From NCBI GenBank assembly GCA_011390535.1, contig JAABSF010000001.1:1-40750 (forward strand): a stretch of DNA of 40,750 nucleotides, in the 5' to 3' direction. A program made the position numbers and the translations under genes. The first letter of the stretch is position 1, and each line of letters starts with the position of its first letter. The stretch comes from Deltaproteobacteria bacterium. Lineage in GTDB: Bacteria > Myxococcota_A > Polyangia > HGW-17 > SLPX01. Under the pieces are notes generated by a model. It saw only the letters and a list, made by a program, of their open reading frames with translations, was not told the origin of the DNA and ran no database searches. Below are positions 16,258 through 24,850 of this stretch, piece after piece.

Positions 16258-17172
16258 TCAGTTGCATCCTTCACCATAACTATCACAATTCAATACAGTC
16301 GGTGCGCTTGGCTCCAAAATTCTTCCAATCGCCCAACCTGCGGTGGCACCAAGTGCAGCGGCTCCTACGCCTACAGCCGTCCAGAACCACCATTTAGAAT
16401 AAAACGGTGTTGGGTGATCTCTGGTGATAGGCCCGACAGGTTTGTCAGGAAAGGGTTGCGGGGTTTCTTGCGGTTTTACGAGGTTGACTTTTACTGTGGT
16501 GGTTTTTTGAAATCGAACGTCCACTGTTTTTGCCAAGTCTAGAAAATCATCATGAGTGATTTTCAACGAGTGCTTTCCAATTTTTAAACGGGAAACAGGA
16601 GATCGGAGAGGTGATTTCCCAACAAACTTTCCATCTACAAAAATTTTTGCGTTTGTTTGGTTGACCATTATTCGCAAAGATCCAAGAAGTGCTTGAGGAT
16701 CAAGTAGACGGTATGCTGCTACCCTTACTGTCTCAATTAGCTGCTCTGCTTCTCCGGAGAGAGGTTCTGAGATGCTACGAATCGCTTTTCTCTCGGCGGA
16801 ATCTACAAGTTTTAATGTAACGACATAATGATTGCCCAGGGCGGCAAGGTTTCCTGTAATAACATAGCGCACATTCAAATGTCTTCCCAGCGCTGCGAGA
16901 CATCGGTCATTGCCTTCACATTTGCGCAATCGTCGGTTTCTTTGTTGAAGAGCGATAGTTTTGGCTGAAGGAATCACTTCATCCGCGATTCTAGCGAGCT
17001 CTTGAGTCAAAAGGCTCTCGAGCGTTGTTACCACTTTTTTTGAGAGGCCTCCTAAAGCGTCTATACGCCATACCGCAACTTTTTGAGAGTGCGCGTTTTT
17101 AGCAGGAAAAATAAAAAAGAAGATGAACGCAGCCCCCAATACTCTGAACCATTGTTTTCTGTTTTGTTGCAA
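16258..17172 (-). CDS. PEGA-domain exported protein (first of tandem pair)
   Basis: The 304-residue product starts at TTG 17172, with AAAGGA 7-8 nt upstream and no better in-frame start before the signal peptide (VLGAAFIFFFIFPAKNAHSQ). The mature N-terminal part (VAVWRIDALGGLSKKVVTTL) resembles the FlgO/TolB-N-like domains often found with PEGA proteins. It contains CEGNDRCLAALGRHLNVRYV, with the same C(x5)C and hydrophobic pattern as its neighbour. A PEGA domain follows (LRIMVNQTNAKIFVDGKFVG, then GKHSLKITHDDFLDLAKTVD). The C-terminus has one hydrophobic segment (WFWTAVGVGAAALGATAGWA). The two genes are tandem paralogues with a conserved layout. Likely periplasmic with a membrane tail. The role is unknown. 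Confidence 0.8.
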   Translation of the reverse strand: MQQNRKQWFRVLGAAFIFFFIFPAKNAHSQKVAVWRIDALGGLSKKVVTTLESLLTQELARIADEVIPSAKTIALQQRNRRLRKCEGNDRCLAALGRHLNVRYVITGNLAALGNHYVVTLKLVDSAERKAIRSISEPLSGEAEQLIETVRVAAYRLLDPQALLGSLRIMVNQTNAKIFVDGKFVGKSPLRSPVSRLKIGKHSLKITHDDFLDLAKTVDVRFQKTTTVKVNLVKPQETPQPFPDKPVGPITRDHPTPFYSKWWFWTAVGVGAAALGATAGWAIGRILEPSAPTVLNCDSYGEGCN

Positions 17173-17611
17173 AGCTGTGTCCTTTAATCAAACGCTCTGG
17201 TGACTATCATGGGAGCCCAGAGGAAGAGATAGTCTTACTTATAAAAACGTATTGCTCTTTTAACAAACTATTACACGCAACAAAACACATCATAGTAAAA
17301 CAAGAGACAAGACGCAATAATGGGATTCAAACAATGATGGTGTAATAGAAGAGCATAAAAGGGATGCCAAAAAGACAAAAGAGAAATGCTTCGAGCCTTT
17401 TGCAAAATGACGGTCAGAAGAGCCGAGCATGCGCGGGGTCGGGTGCAGGGCGTTGCAACGCATTAATAGCAGCGCCATTTCAAGGAGACGCAATGCAGGA
17501 GACGATCCTAAGCCCTGTCCGAATTTTCCGATGGGAGGAGTCTTACAATATGATCTAATTTGCCAATTAACTATCAGGGCTTAAACAAGCTCCGCTAATG
17601 TCACACTTTTT
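17173..17611. other. 439-bp spacer with dyads and a GC-rich patch, no convincing gene
   Basis: No credible gene is present. Near the PEGA gene are GACTATC (17202-17208) with GATAGTC (17228-17234), and CTCTGG (17195-17200) with CCAGAG (17217-17222). At 17380-17540 the composition turns GC-rich, with a perfect 12-bp palindrome GCGTTGCAACGC (17450-17461). Short open frames on both strands (17364-17558 +, 17290-17493 -) lack ribosome binding sites and recognisable motifs. The patch may be the remains of an intergenic repeat. Confidence 0.4.
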
Positions 17612-18016
17612 TTAGTAGTCGGCATCAGCAAAAATCGAGCTTTCCGTGATACGTTGCTGGTTTTTCTTAATGCACTTTTTTACATGTTCGGAGAGAGATG
17701 AGGGGTTGTTTTTCAGTGAGTTGGATATATCTTCGGCAAGTTTGATTTTGACGGCGCTCTCTAAAACAGGAGGCATGGGTTTAAGAAAAGAACTGTTTTC
17801 TTTGTAGAAATACTCCAGGCCACAGGAAGCGATGACCCCGTTGTTTGGGGCTGGGTTTGTCTTATGGACCTTTTTTGCGGTTTCTTCAATCATTGCCAGT
17901 GTTTTTTCAGGTGTAACCTTGAATTTACCTTTTTTGTTTCTGCTGAGGGTGCAAGCCAAGCCGAATAAAAGGAAGGCGAGAATAGTCAGAAGCCAGGAAA
18001 GATTGCGATGTGACAT
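17612..18016 (-). CDS. small predicted lipoprotein, unknown family
   Basis: ATG 18016 is chosen because AGGAGG lies 7 nt upstream and the product then opens with a signal sequence (MSHRNLSWLLTILAFLLFGL) ending at a cysteine (FGLAC), a slightly off-consensus lipobox. The frame stays open for 119 more codons upstream, but that part is low-complexity and runs through a perfect 13-bp inverted repeat, so it is not taken as coding. The mature part is about 114 residues, rich in Lys, Glu and Asn, with two further cysteines (IASCGLEY and VKKCIKKN). No known domain is recognised. Divergent from the lipoprotein at 18690. Confidence 0.6.
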   Translation of the reverse strand: MSHRNLSWLLTILAFLLFGLACTLSRNKKGKFKVTPEKTLAMIEETAKKVHKTNPAPNNGVIASCGLEYFYKENSSFLKPMPPVLESAVKIKLAEDISNSLKNNPSSLSEHVKKCIKKNQQRITESSIFADADY

Positions 18017-18689
18017 GAATAGCCTCCTGTCGAAGATCAGATCTTTTCTCAAATAGAAGGGCAATTTCGGGTTGATTGGATCAGCCCTTTGCCCCTTTTT
18101 ATAGACCTTTACGGATTTTTGATGGGTGCCGCAGCCTATGCTCATTACCAGGCTGCGGCACCGTAGCTCTAAGAATAGATCAACTTTGCAAAGTCTCCAA
18201 AAAAACAGATCAAAAAGGAAATATATGGAGATTTCAAATGGTTGAGGCGTTAGTGTTCCATTATTTGAGCAAGCGGAGTGAGGAAAAAACAGATTTTTAG
18301 GCCCTTTGGGAGATCCTTTTTGTTTTTTGACGAGATAGAGAAACAAATTCGTCAAGCTTTTGATTTGCGCCAAAATCGCCCAAGGAAATCAATACTAAGT
18401 CCGTCTGCAGTTTAAGGCCAAAAATAACACAATCTTGCAGATGGAGCTTGACGTTGTGGATCGTATGTGTAGTCCTTGTGACGGTTTGGTTGTACTATCA
18501 TGGGAAGGGGCTTGAGCTTTTGAAAAATTATTTGTAGACGGTTTTTTAGAGTTTGCTGGTTATTGGGTTTTAATGTCTATTTCGAAAACACATTCGTACT
18601 CTAATCCAATAGAAGGCAAATATTTGGAAGATGTATTATTGCAAGAGATTTTAGGAAAAGTTTACTGGGGGGGTAAGTCGAGGTGTTGG
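18017..18689. other. 673-bp divergent spacer
   Basis: Between two divergent lipoprotein genes. It contains the 13-bp inverted repeat listed separately. At 18494-18505 it has ACTATCATGGGA, identical to 17203-17214 upstream of the first PEGA gene. Several open frames cross it, but none has a ribosome binding site plus recognisable protein features. ATG 18573, in frame with the downstream lipoprotein, has no binding site. Confidence 0.4.
18125..18162. repeat. perfect 13-bp inverted repeat
   Basis: GGTGCCGCAGCCT (18125-18137) and AGGCTGCGGCACC (18150-18162) are exact reverse complements around a 12-nt loop. It is the strongest GC-rich stem outside the rpoB-rpoC element. No T-run follows on either strand, so it is not an intrinsic terminator. 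It lies 109 nt upstream of the small lipoprotein start, so it would be in the leader RNA if transcription begins further upstream. Confidence 0.55.
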
Positions 18690-19334
18690 GTGCGATTATT
18701 TATAATTAGTTTTTTGTTTTTTCTCTGGATGCCGCTTGGTTGTAGACCAAAAGATCCGATGCTAGGGGAAGGATTTGAAGATCGTTTTGATCGTAAGGCG
18801 CTTGGCGAAAAGTATTACGATACCATTGGAAGGTACAGAATAGTCGATGGGCGACTCAATATAGAGAAGGCATACAACCACCCGCTTTGGCTAAGAGTTC
18901 GTTTGCCTCATGACGTGGTGGTAGAATTGGAAGTAATGTCGCGGACCTCGGACGGAGATATTAAAGTTGAACTGTTCGGAGATGGGCGGAGTCATGCTTG
19001 GTCTCGTGGGTCTTATAAAGCTACGGGTTATGTCTTTTGTATGGGTGCATGGAAAAACTCCAAATCTTTCATTGCTCGGAAAGATGAGCACGGTAAAAAA
19101 GGACGGGATATAGTTAGCAGGAGCGATGTTGAGGCAAGGGTTCGTGTGGATAGAACGTATCATTGGAAGATCGTTAGAAAAGAAAAAGAGATTATATGGT
19201 ATGTTGATGGAGAGCTTTTTTTGAGCTTTGTGGATCCAGCGCCTCTTTATGGCCCAAAAAACGATCATTTTGGATTCAACAACTGGCAATCGGACGTGTA
19301 CTTTGATAACTTGAAAATTCGGCCTCTGAAATGA
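18690..19334 (+). CDS. predicted lipoprotein with concanavalin A-like (LamG/DUF1080-type) fold
   Basis: GTG 18690 is chosen over the upstream ATG 18573. GAGG lies 6 nt before it, and the product then begins directly with a lipoprotein signal (RLFIISFLFFLWMPLGC, a good lipobox). The 214-residue product has a beta-sandwich pattern of sugar-binding or glycosidase-associated jelly rolls: EDRFDRKALGEKYYDTIGRY, WLRVRLPHDVVVELEVMSRT, YHWKIVRKEKEIIWYVDGEL and DVYFDNLKIRPLK at the end. The 'Y/W-H-W-K-I/V-x-R ... I-x-W-Y/F-V-D-G' signature is typical of DUF1080/LamG-like domains. Likely an outer-membrane-attached carbohydrate-binding protein. No catalytic residues are evident. It ends 76 nt before the large kinase gene and could share its transcript. 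Confidence 0.65.
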   Translation: MRLFIISFLFFLWMPLGCRPKDPMLGEGFEDRFDRKALGEKYYDTIGRYRIVDGRLNIEKAYNHPLWLRVRLPHDVVVELEVMSRTSDGDIKVELFGDGRSHAWSRGSYKATGYVFCMGAWKNSKSFIARKDEHGKKGRDIVSRSDVEARVRVDRTYHWKIVRKEKEIIWYVDGELFLSFVDPAPLYGPKNDHFGFNNWQSDVYFDNLKIRPLK

Positions 19335-19410
19335 ATGCAGTTTTATTATGAGGGTGTGAGTATCGGGTAACGTCGTTCAGAGAGAGCTTTTTTTGCTATG
19401 GAGAGGTTCC

Positions 19411-22400
19411 GTGGAACGGTTTGGAAAATATGAACTTTTAGCCAAGCTGGGTCAGGGAGGGATGGCGGAGGTATATCTTGCCAGGGCCACTTTGGCTGAA
19501 GGGCTACAGAAGCTTCTGACAATTAAAAAAATTCACCCGGCTTTTTCCGAAAATCCGCATTTTGTCTCTATGTTTAAACAAGAGGCTAAGATTTCCACTG
19601 AGCTGAATCATCCGAACATTGTACAGGTGTTTGATTTTGGAAAATTAGGGACGTCCTTCTTTCTAGCCATGGAATATGTTGAAGGGATGGATCTTATGCG
19701 TCTGATAAAAAAAGGGCGCAGACGTCTTCCCATAGGTTTGGCAGCCTATATAGTCCAGCAGCTCGCTCAGGGGCTCGATTATGCGCACAAAAAAAAGGAC
19801 AGTTTTGGCTCACATCTCGGAATAGTTCATCGAGATGTCAGCCCTCAAAACATTCTTGTCTCTTTTGATGGCGCAGTAAAAATAACGGATTTCGGTATAG
19901 CCAAGGCTCGCTCACATGAAGAGGAAAAAGGGGTCGTAAAAGGAAAGTTCCATTATATGGCTCCAGAACAAGCGCTTGGGCAAGAGGTAGACGCTCGAGC
20001 CGATATTTTTTCTACTGGGGTGGTTCTTTATGAGTTGGTTTGCGGAAGGACATTTTTTGCAGATGTAAAAGGTTCGAAGGTATTGGATGCCATCCGTAGC
20101 AAAGAAATTCCCTCACCGACAGAATTTCGTGAAGATATTCCCGATGGTTTGGTGGATATCATCATGCGGGCTGTAGCGAGGAATCCTGAGCAGCGATTTG
20201 GAACAGGCCGAGAGATGCAGACGGCATTGGTGCGGTTTCTTTATGCTCTTCATGGAGAGACTCAGGAGATCTATGATGCTGAAGCTTTGGCGGAGTTTTT
20301 GAGTGAGGAAATACCAGAAAAAGATAAAGTCAGCGCCGAGGCGCTTATTCGTTCATATGGTAGCGTTTCTAAACCTTCATCAATAGCTACACAAGCGTCT
20401 TTGGAAATCGGGGTGCAAGGAGATGTCCTCACCGACACAAAGTTGGTGGAGAGGAAAAAAATTGTTGTAATATCGGGAAGGTTTGAAGGTTGGGAGTCTT
20501 TTGCAGCCGAGGTAGGGAAAGGAAAGGCAAACAGGTTTCTTAAGGAATTGAAAAGAAATGCTGAAGATGTAGCTTATAAACTGGATGCTCGGATTAAGAG
20601 CTTTAGTGAGAGCGGGGTAAGTTTTGTTCTGGGTGTTCCCATTTCAGGAGAAAACGATTCTTCTAGAGGTATCAGGTTAGCCGGTACATTGGTGGAGTCT
20701 TGGGAGCAAGCTATCCATGATGCTTCGCGTAGGCTTGCAATTCGGTTTGGGCTGGCAAGAGGGCAGGCAGAAGTAAAGAGAGGGCATGCTGTTGGCTTTG
20801 AGTACAAGCTTTTGGGCAAGGTAGCTGATCTGAGTCTACTTCTTGCCGGACATGCAGATCCTGGGGGGGTTGTGGTGGGTGGTGGCGTTAGAAACGGGGC
20901 TCGGCATGAATGGGAGTTTGTGGAGATCGGGACCACGGATTTCAGGGGATTAGCGGCGGAAGACGGCACAGAAAGCGCAGTGGCTCGAAGCGTTAAAATG
21001 TATTCGGTCAAAGGCCCTAAACCCCGAGCGGAACGGCGAGGAAGTTTGCGCGGAAGTGATATGTTGATAGGGCGCGACCTGGAACTTCGGGGATTAAAAG
21101 ATGCATTTCGCCAAGTAGTGATGCATAGACGTTCCCGTGTTTTGGCAATTGTAGGAGAGGCGGGTGTTGGAAAGCGTAGTTTGGTGGATGGTTTTCTCGG
21201 CGATATGGAAGATGAACAGAATGTTGTTCTGAGGGCTACTGCGAAGCAGTGGGAGCAGAATTTACCTTATTCGGTGATAAGAGATCTTTGTCGGGATCTT
21301 TTCCAAGTTGAAGATTGGGCGACCAGAAAAGATCTTAAGGAGAAGATAGATTTATTTGTTGATAGAGTTTTCGATGGAGCAGGAGAAGACCTAAAAGACA
21401 TCAAAGAGGTTTTCTATTTGTTGATGGGGGCTGTTCCACCTGCACAACTTGCTCTACCAGCGGATCCTGAGCATCGTCAGAGGCGAGTCGGCAAGGCCCT
21501 TCAAAGTGTCTTAGTTCAGCTTGCGCGCCATAAACCTCTTGTCGTCGTTTTGGAAGAGTTTCATTGGGCGGATTTTCAGAGCAGACAATTGCTCAGGAAG
21601 TTCATCACAAGCCTACCCGATAGACCGATTTTGGCGATTATTACATCTAGGCCTGAAGACGATTTAAGAGAGATGTTCGGGCAAGGTTTGGTGGACCCGC
21701 TTTATCTGCAAGAATTAGGAGAAAACGAGAGCAGACAGCTTGTGTCTTTGATGTTTTTGGATCCCAAATCAGTCGAACCGTTAATCAATCAAATTCTGGC
21801 AAAGGGCGGAGGAAATCCATATTTTTTAAATGCCATATTGGAGTCACTGGTAGATCAAGGTATCTGTGAAACAAGCGATGGAGATCCGGAAGGACGGTTG
21901 GTCTGGAAGAAAAAAGATGTCACTGTAACATTTCCACCCACGGTGGAAGCTTTAGTGAGTGCAAGGTTGGATCAGCTCCCCGCAGAGGAACGATCCGTGT
22001 TGAGGAGAGCTTCTGTTTTGGGGAGATATTTTCAAGCGAAGAATCTATCGGCTTTGGTTGAGGGGGGTATAAGTAAGGCACTGGAGAGTTTGGTTTCTAG
22101 AGGACTTTTAGTTAAAGAAGAAGACGAAAGGTATCATTTTGCAAAACAAGTGATTTTGGATATTGCCCATCAAGGGCTTTCCAGCGGGGACATTAAACGG
22201 CTTCACAAAAAGGTAGCGGATTTAATGTCTGAGAGGGAAGAGAGTATAAGAGGCAGGGCTGCTTTGATTGCTTGGCATAACGAGTTAGCCGGGTATTTGA
22301 CCGAAGCGGGGAAATATTATTGGTATGCTGCTCGGGAAGCGCGCGATTTAAATGGAAATAAAGAGGCTTTTCATTTCTTGAATAAGGCGGCAAAGCTTAT

Positions 22401-23712
22401 AGATGTCGATGATAAGTCGACATTGTTTGAAGTTCACTGGAAAAGAGAAAAAATTCTTGGGGAATGGGGGAGAAGAAAACAACAAAAACAAACTATTGAA
22501 GAGCTTGAAAAAATAGCATCTATGATGCAAGAGACTTTATACACAGCTAAAGTATTAAGCCGATGGATGAATTATTTTCAAGTAGTGAGCAAACCAAAGG
22601 ATTCCCTTTCGATTTTTAACAAAGCGTGGGAGAAGGCTGAAAAATCCGGAGAGATTGATCTAAAGGCAGAGATTCTTCGTCTTAAGGCGAGAGCCTTAAA
22701 CGAGGTGGGAGAAAACACGGCTGCTCTTGAGGCTTTGAGAAAAGCTAGAAACCTATGTTCTCCTGAGGAGCAGACGACGGAGCCATGGGGCTGGGTATGG
22801 CATATCGAAGGCAATGTTTTACTTTATGTCGGAGATTATCGAAGCGCTGTTGCAGCATATACAAAGGCAAGAGAGATATATCGCCGGTTAGGACTTCGAA
22901 GACAAGAGGGTACAATCCTTAATAATATGGGATTCATTTCTTTGAATTTGGGGAGATTTGAGGAAGCCATAAAGTATCTAAAGGCTTCTTCTTCAATAGA
23001 TGTGGAGTTGGGCAACCGGGATGCTTTAGGTGTTAAGCTTTCCAATCTTGGACAAGTTTACAATAGTCTTGGGTGTTTGGACAAAGCGATGAAACACTTG
23101 TTGAAGGCTGAAGAGCTTTGTCGATCCGTTCAAGAATCGAGCTATCAAGCTGATGCTGTGATTTCAATCGGTCAAGTCCATATGAACCGAGGAGATTATA
23201 AAGCTGCTGTAGCTGAATTAAAAAGGGGTCTGCAAATAGCGATTGATGCAGATGGGCTTTACGACATTGTTCGGGCACAGATTTATCTATCCTCTGCTTT
23301 GGTTTCCGCTGGAGATTCAGCCCAAGAGGCCTATGAATTGGCGATGCAGGCCACCAAACATAGCAGAGATGCAAGGATGCCTCAGGGAGAAGTTTTTGGG
23401 CAGTCTATGGCTTCAAGAGCATTGATTTCCCTGGGACGGACCGAAGAAGCATTGGGTTTATCTGCTCAAGCAGTTGCCAGGCTCTCGACCTGTGGTCATG
23501 TAGCAGAGAGCGAAGTTGTGCTCTTGAATCATTCGATAGCTTTGATTAAAGCAGCTAGAGCCGAAGAAGCGAGGCCATATCTCGAAAAAGCTCTACAAGA
23601 GGTCAGAAAAAAGAAGGCTTCGATTACAAAAGAAGAGCACAAAAAAAGTTATTTGTCTGTGCCACCGGCCAAAAATATACTTCTTCTTTATAAAGAGCAT
23701 TTTAAGGACTAA
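19411..23712 (+). CDS. Ser/Thr protein kinase - degenerate class III cyclase domain - AAA ATPase - TPR protein
   Basis: The start is GTG 19411 (GGAGAGG 4 nt upstream); TTG 19393 is an alternative. The 1433-residue product has four parts. Residues about 5-280 are a Hanks-type kinase with the loop GQGGMAEVYLA, Lys near 39, HRDVSPQN (H140), TDFG (D160) and MAPEQ. Residues about 348-500 resemble a class III nucleotidyl cyclase (KIVVISGRFEGWESF, FGLARGQAEV, YKLLGKVADLSLLLAGHADP), but the metal-binding aspartates are not in place, so it is probably inactive. Near 581-588 is a Walker A GEAGVGKRS and near 710 a Walker B-like LVVVLEEFHWAD, an AAA_16/STAND-type ATPase. From about 950 to the end there are TPR repeats. 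No membrane segment is seen, so it is cytosolic. Its 3' end overlaps panD by 11 bp. Confidence 0.88.
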   Translation: MERFGKYELLAKLGQGGMAEVYLARATLAEGLQKLLTIKKIHPAFSENPHFVSMFKQEAKISTELNHPNIVQVFDFGKLGTSFFLAMEYVEGMDLMRLIKKGRRRLPIGLAAYIVQQLAQGLDYAHKKKDSFGSHLGIVHRDVSPQNILVSFDGAVKITDFGIAKARSHEEEKGVVKGKFHYMAPEQALGQEVDARADIFSTGVVLYELVCGRTFFADVKGSKVLDAIRSKEIPSPTEFREDIPDGLVDIIMRAVARNPEQRFGTGREMQTALVRFLYALHGETQEIYDAEALAEFLSEEIPEKDKVSAEALIRSYGSVSKPSSIATQASLEIGVQGDVLTDTKLVERKKIVVISGRFEGWESFAAEVGKGKANRFLKELKRNAEDVAYKLDARIKSFSESGVSFVLGVPISGENDSSRGIRLAGTLVESWEQAIHDASRRLAIRFGLARGQAEVKRGHAVGFEYKLLGKVADLSLLLAGHADPGGVVVGGGVRNGARHEWEFVEIGTTDFRGLAAEDGTESAVARSVKMYSVKGPKPRAERRGSLRGSDMLIGRDLELRGLKDAFRQVVMHRRSRVLAIVGEAGVGKRSLVDGFLGDMEDEQNVVLRATAKQWEQNLPYSVIRDLCRDLFQVEDWATRKDLKEKIDLFVDRVFDGAGEDLKDIKEVFYLLMGAVPPAQLALPADPEHRQRRVGKALQSVLVQLARHKPLVVVLEEFHWADFQSRQLLRKFITSLPDRPILAIITSRPEDDLREMFGQGLVDPLYLQELGENESRQLVSLMFLDPKSVEPLINQILAKGGGNPYFLNAILESLVDQGICETSDGDPEGRLVWKKKDVTVTFPPTVEALVSARLDQLPAEERSVLRRASVLGRYFQAKNLSALVEGGISKALESLVSRGLLVKEEDERYHFAKQVILDIAHQGLSSGDIKRLHKKVADLMSEREESIRGRAALIAWHNELAGYLTEAGKYYWYAAREARDLNGNKEAFHFLNKAAKLIDVDDKSTLFEVHWKREKILGEWGRRKQQKQTIEELEKIASMMQETLYTAKVLSRWMNYFQVVSKPKDSLSIFNKAWEKAEKSGEIDLKAEILRLKARALNEVGENTAALEALRKARNLCSPEEQTTEPWGWVWHIEGNVLLYVGDYRSAVAAYTKAREIYRRLGLRRQEGTILNNMGFISLNLGRFEEAIKYLKASSSIDVELGNRDALGVKLSNLGQVYNSLGCLDKAMKHLLKAEELCRSVQESSYQADAVISIGQVHMNRGDYKAAVAELKRGLQIAIDADGLYDIVRAQIYLSSALVSAGDSAQEAYELAMQATKHSRDARMPQGEVFGQSMASRALISLGRTEEALGLSAQAVARLSTCGHVAESEVVLLNHSIALIKAARAEEARPYLEKALQEVRKKKASITKEEHKKSYLSVPPAKNILLLYKEHFKD

Positions 23713-24052
23713 TTGCGTTTTCTTTATTTACGAAGACAACCGTTGGCTGGAAACCTTTTATGTCTTTATCTTCAATTTCAGCAAAAGTAGCTATTATTAC
23801 AAGGTTTCCAGGGTTGATTAAATGTGCCGCTGCTCCGTTGATGCAGATGACGCCGCTCCGGCGTTTAGCTGGTAGAGCATAGGTTGTGAGCCGGGCCCCA
23901 TTGGTTACGTCCCAAATATGGACCTCTTCATATGGAACAATGTCAGCTGCATCCATCAAATGCTCATCTATACTGACGCTGCCCTCATAATCAACATCGG
24001 CTTGGGTTACGGTGGCTCTGTGAATTTTTGATTTGAATAATCTTCGTTTCAT
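23702..24052 (-). CDS. panD: aspartate 1-decarboxylase proenzyme
   Basis: From ATG 24052 the product is 116 residues, the usual size, and starts MKRRLFKSKIHRATVTQADV exactly as the family does. The pyruvoyl proenzyme self-cleaves between Gly24 and Ser25 (YEGSVSID). Lys9, His11 and Tyr22, which surround the active site, are conserved, as is the later ICINGAAAHL block. It decarboxylates aspartate to beta-alanine for pantothenate and coenzyme A. The ribosome binding site is weak. An upstream in-frame GTG at 24085 would add 11 atypical residues and is not preferred. No panB or panC neighbour is present. Confidence 0.94.
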   Translation of the reverse strand: MKRRLFKSKIHRATVTQADVDYEGSVSIDEHLMDAADIVPYEEVHIWDVTNGARLTTYALPAKRRSGVICINGAAAHLINPGNLVIIATFAEIEDKDIKGFQPTVVFVNKENAISP

Positions 24053-24473
24053 GATCTTGATTTTACCCAATGGCTGAAGGATCACGTAAGGAAGACAACT
24101 AAAGGAGGACTTTTATCCGTTCGACCTTTGCTGTCTCGGCCCGATACGGGTCCAAGCAGCCTTCAAAAAAATGGTCTGGAATATTCGTCTTTTCTCTACC
24201 TATGAAGGCTCAACATTTTTCTTTCGGCGTATAATTCAACTTTGTGTGCATATTATTTGCAATTAAATCATTTCGTCAAGGGTGTATCTAGAATAGAGTC
24301 CGATTCTGTGAAGTAAGTCTATCCACTCGGCTCTGCAGCGAGATTTGGCCCCGGCCTGATAGGTTCATTTTTTGACTGAAAAAGAGAGGAATGGCGAAAG
24401 AGGGATCGGCCGGGCGGGGGAGTCTGCGCAGGGCTCGAATCAGCCGGACGTCAAAGAACTTAGCACCTTTTGG
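24053..24473. other. 421-bp spacer with a GC-rich islet
   Basis: No credible gene was found. At 24347-24413 there is a GC-rich islet: GGCCCCGGCCTGAT (24347-24360) can pair imperfectly with ATCGGCCGGGC (24405-24415). The segment ATGGCG ... GATCGGCCGG (24391-24413) resembles the right half of the rpoB-rpoC palindrome (6440-6460), with the two blocks 13 nt instead of 11 nt apart. It could be a decayed copy of that element. The rest is AT-rich and shows nothing else. Confidence 0.35.
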
Positions 24474-24752
24474 TTATCGACAGGGGTTCAAATCCGGGTA
24501 TTTAGTAAATGCCCAACAGCTGCGCATATTTACACAATCTGTTGCGCAGTTGGAGAGGTTTTTCTTTTCTTCGATTGTGAGGTTTATGCAAACGTCGTAA
24601 CAACGATCCAGATCAGCGGTGGGTCCACCGCATTCAAGACACTTTGCCGCTTCATCGCAGAAAGCTTTGCAGGCGTCTTTGTCGTCTGTGCAAGAAATTG
24701 TGGAGAAAAGCCCTATTGTTATAAAAAAAACCAAGAAAATTCGCCGGGTCAT
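24474..24752 (-). CDS. small cysteine-rich lipoprotein
   Basis: ATG 24752 is chosen because the product then begins with a clean signal sequence, MTRRIFLVFFITIGLFSTIS, ending at a cysteine (STISC). Longer in-frame starts exist (up to 24821) but no site has a strong ribosome binding sequence. The 92-residue product has about ten cysteines in paired spacing (ACKAFCDEAAKCLECGG, RCYDVCINL, NCATDCVNMRSCW), implying several disulphides in an exported protein. Small Cys-rich lipoproteins of this type are frequent in Myxococcota-like genomes. No function can be assigned. Divergent from the DUF429 gene. Confidence 0.6.
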   Translation of the reverse strand: MTRRIFLVFFITIGLFSTISCTDDKDACKAFCDEAAKCLECGGPTADLDRCYDVCINLTIEEKKNLSNCATDCVNMRSCWAFTKYPDLNPCR

Positions 24753-24850
24753 TCTACCAAAAAAACGAAGAGGATAATTGCTCACATTTTTGAATGTTTT
24801 ATAGTTCATTGTAATAACCACTTGACGGAGAGTAACTGTTTGCTATCTCA

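Noticed and set aside
17364..17558. 64-codon plus-strand and 67-codon minus-strand frames in the spacer
   Set aside because: No ribosome binding site, no recognisable motif, and they lie within the compositional patch.
18017..18373. 119-codon upstream extension of the small lipoprotein
   Set aside because: It passes through a perfect inverted repeat, has no ribosome binding site at its start, and would bury the signal peptide in the middle of the protein.
24482..24500. GTTCAAATC, resembling a tRNA T-loop
   Set aside because: The flanking T-stem does not pair beyond two positions and no acceptor or anticodon arm is found; it is coding sequence of the Cys-rich lipoprotein on the other strand.
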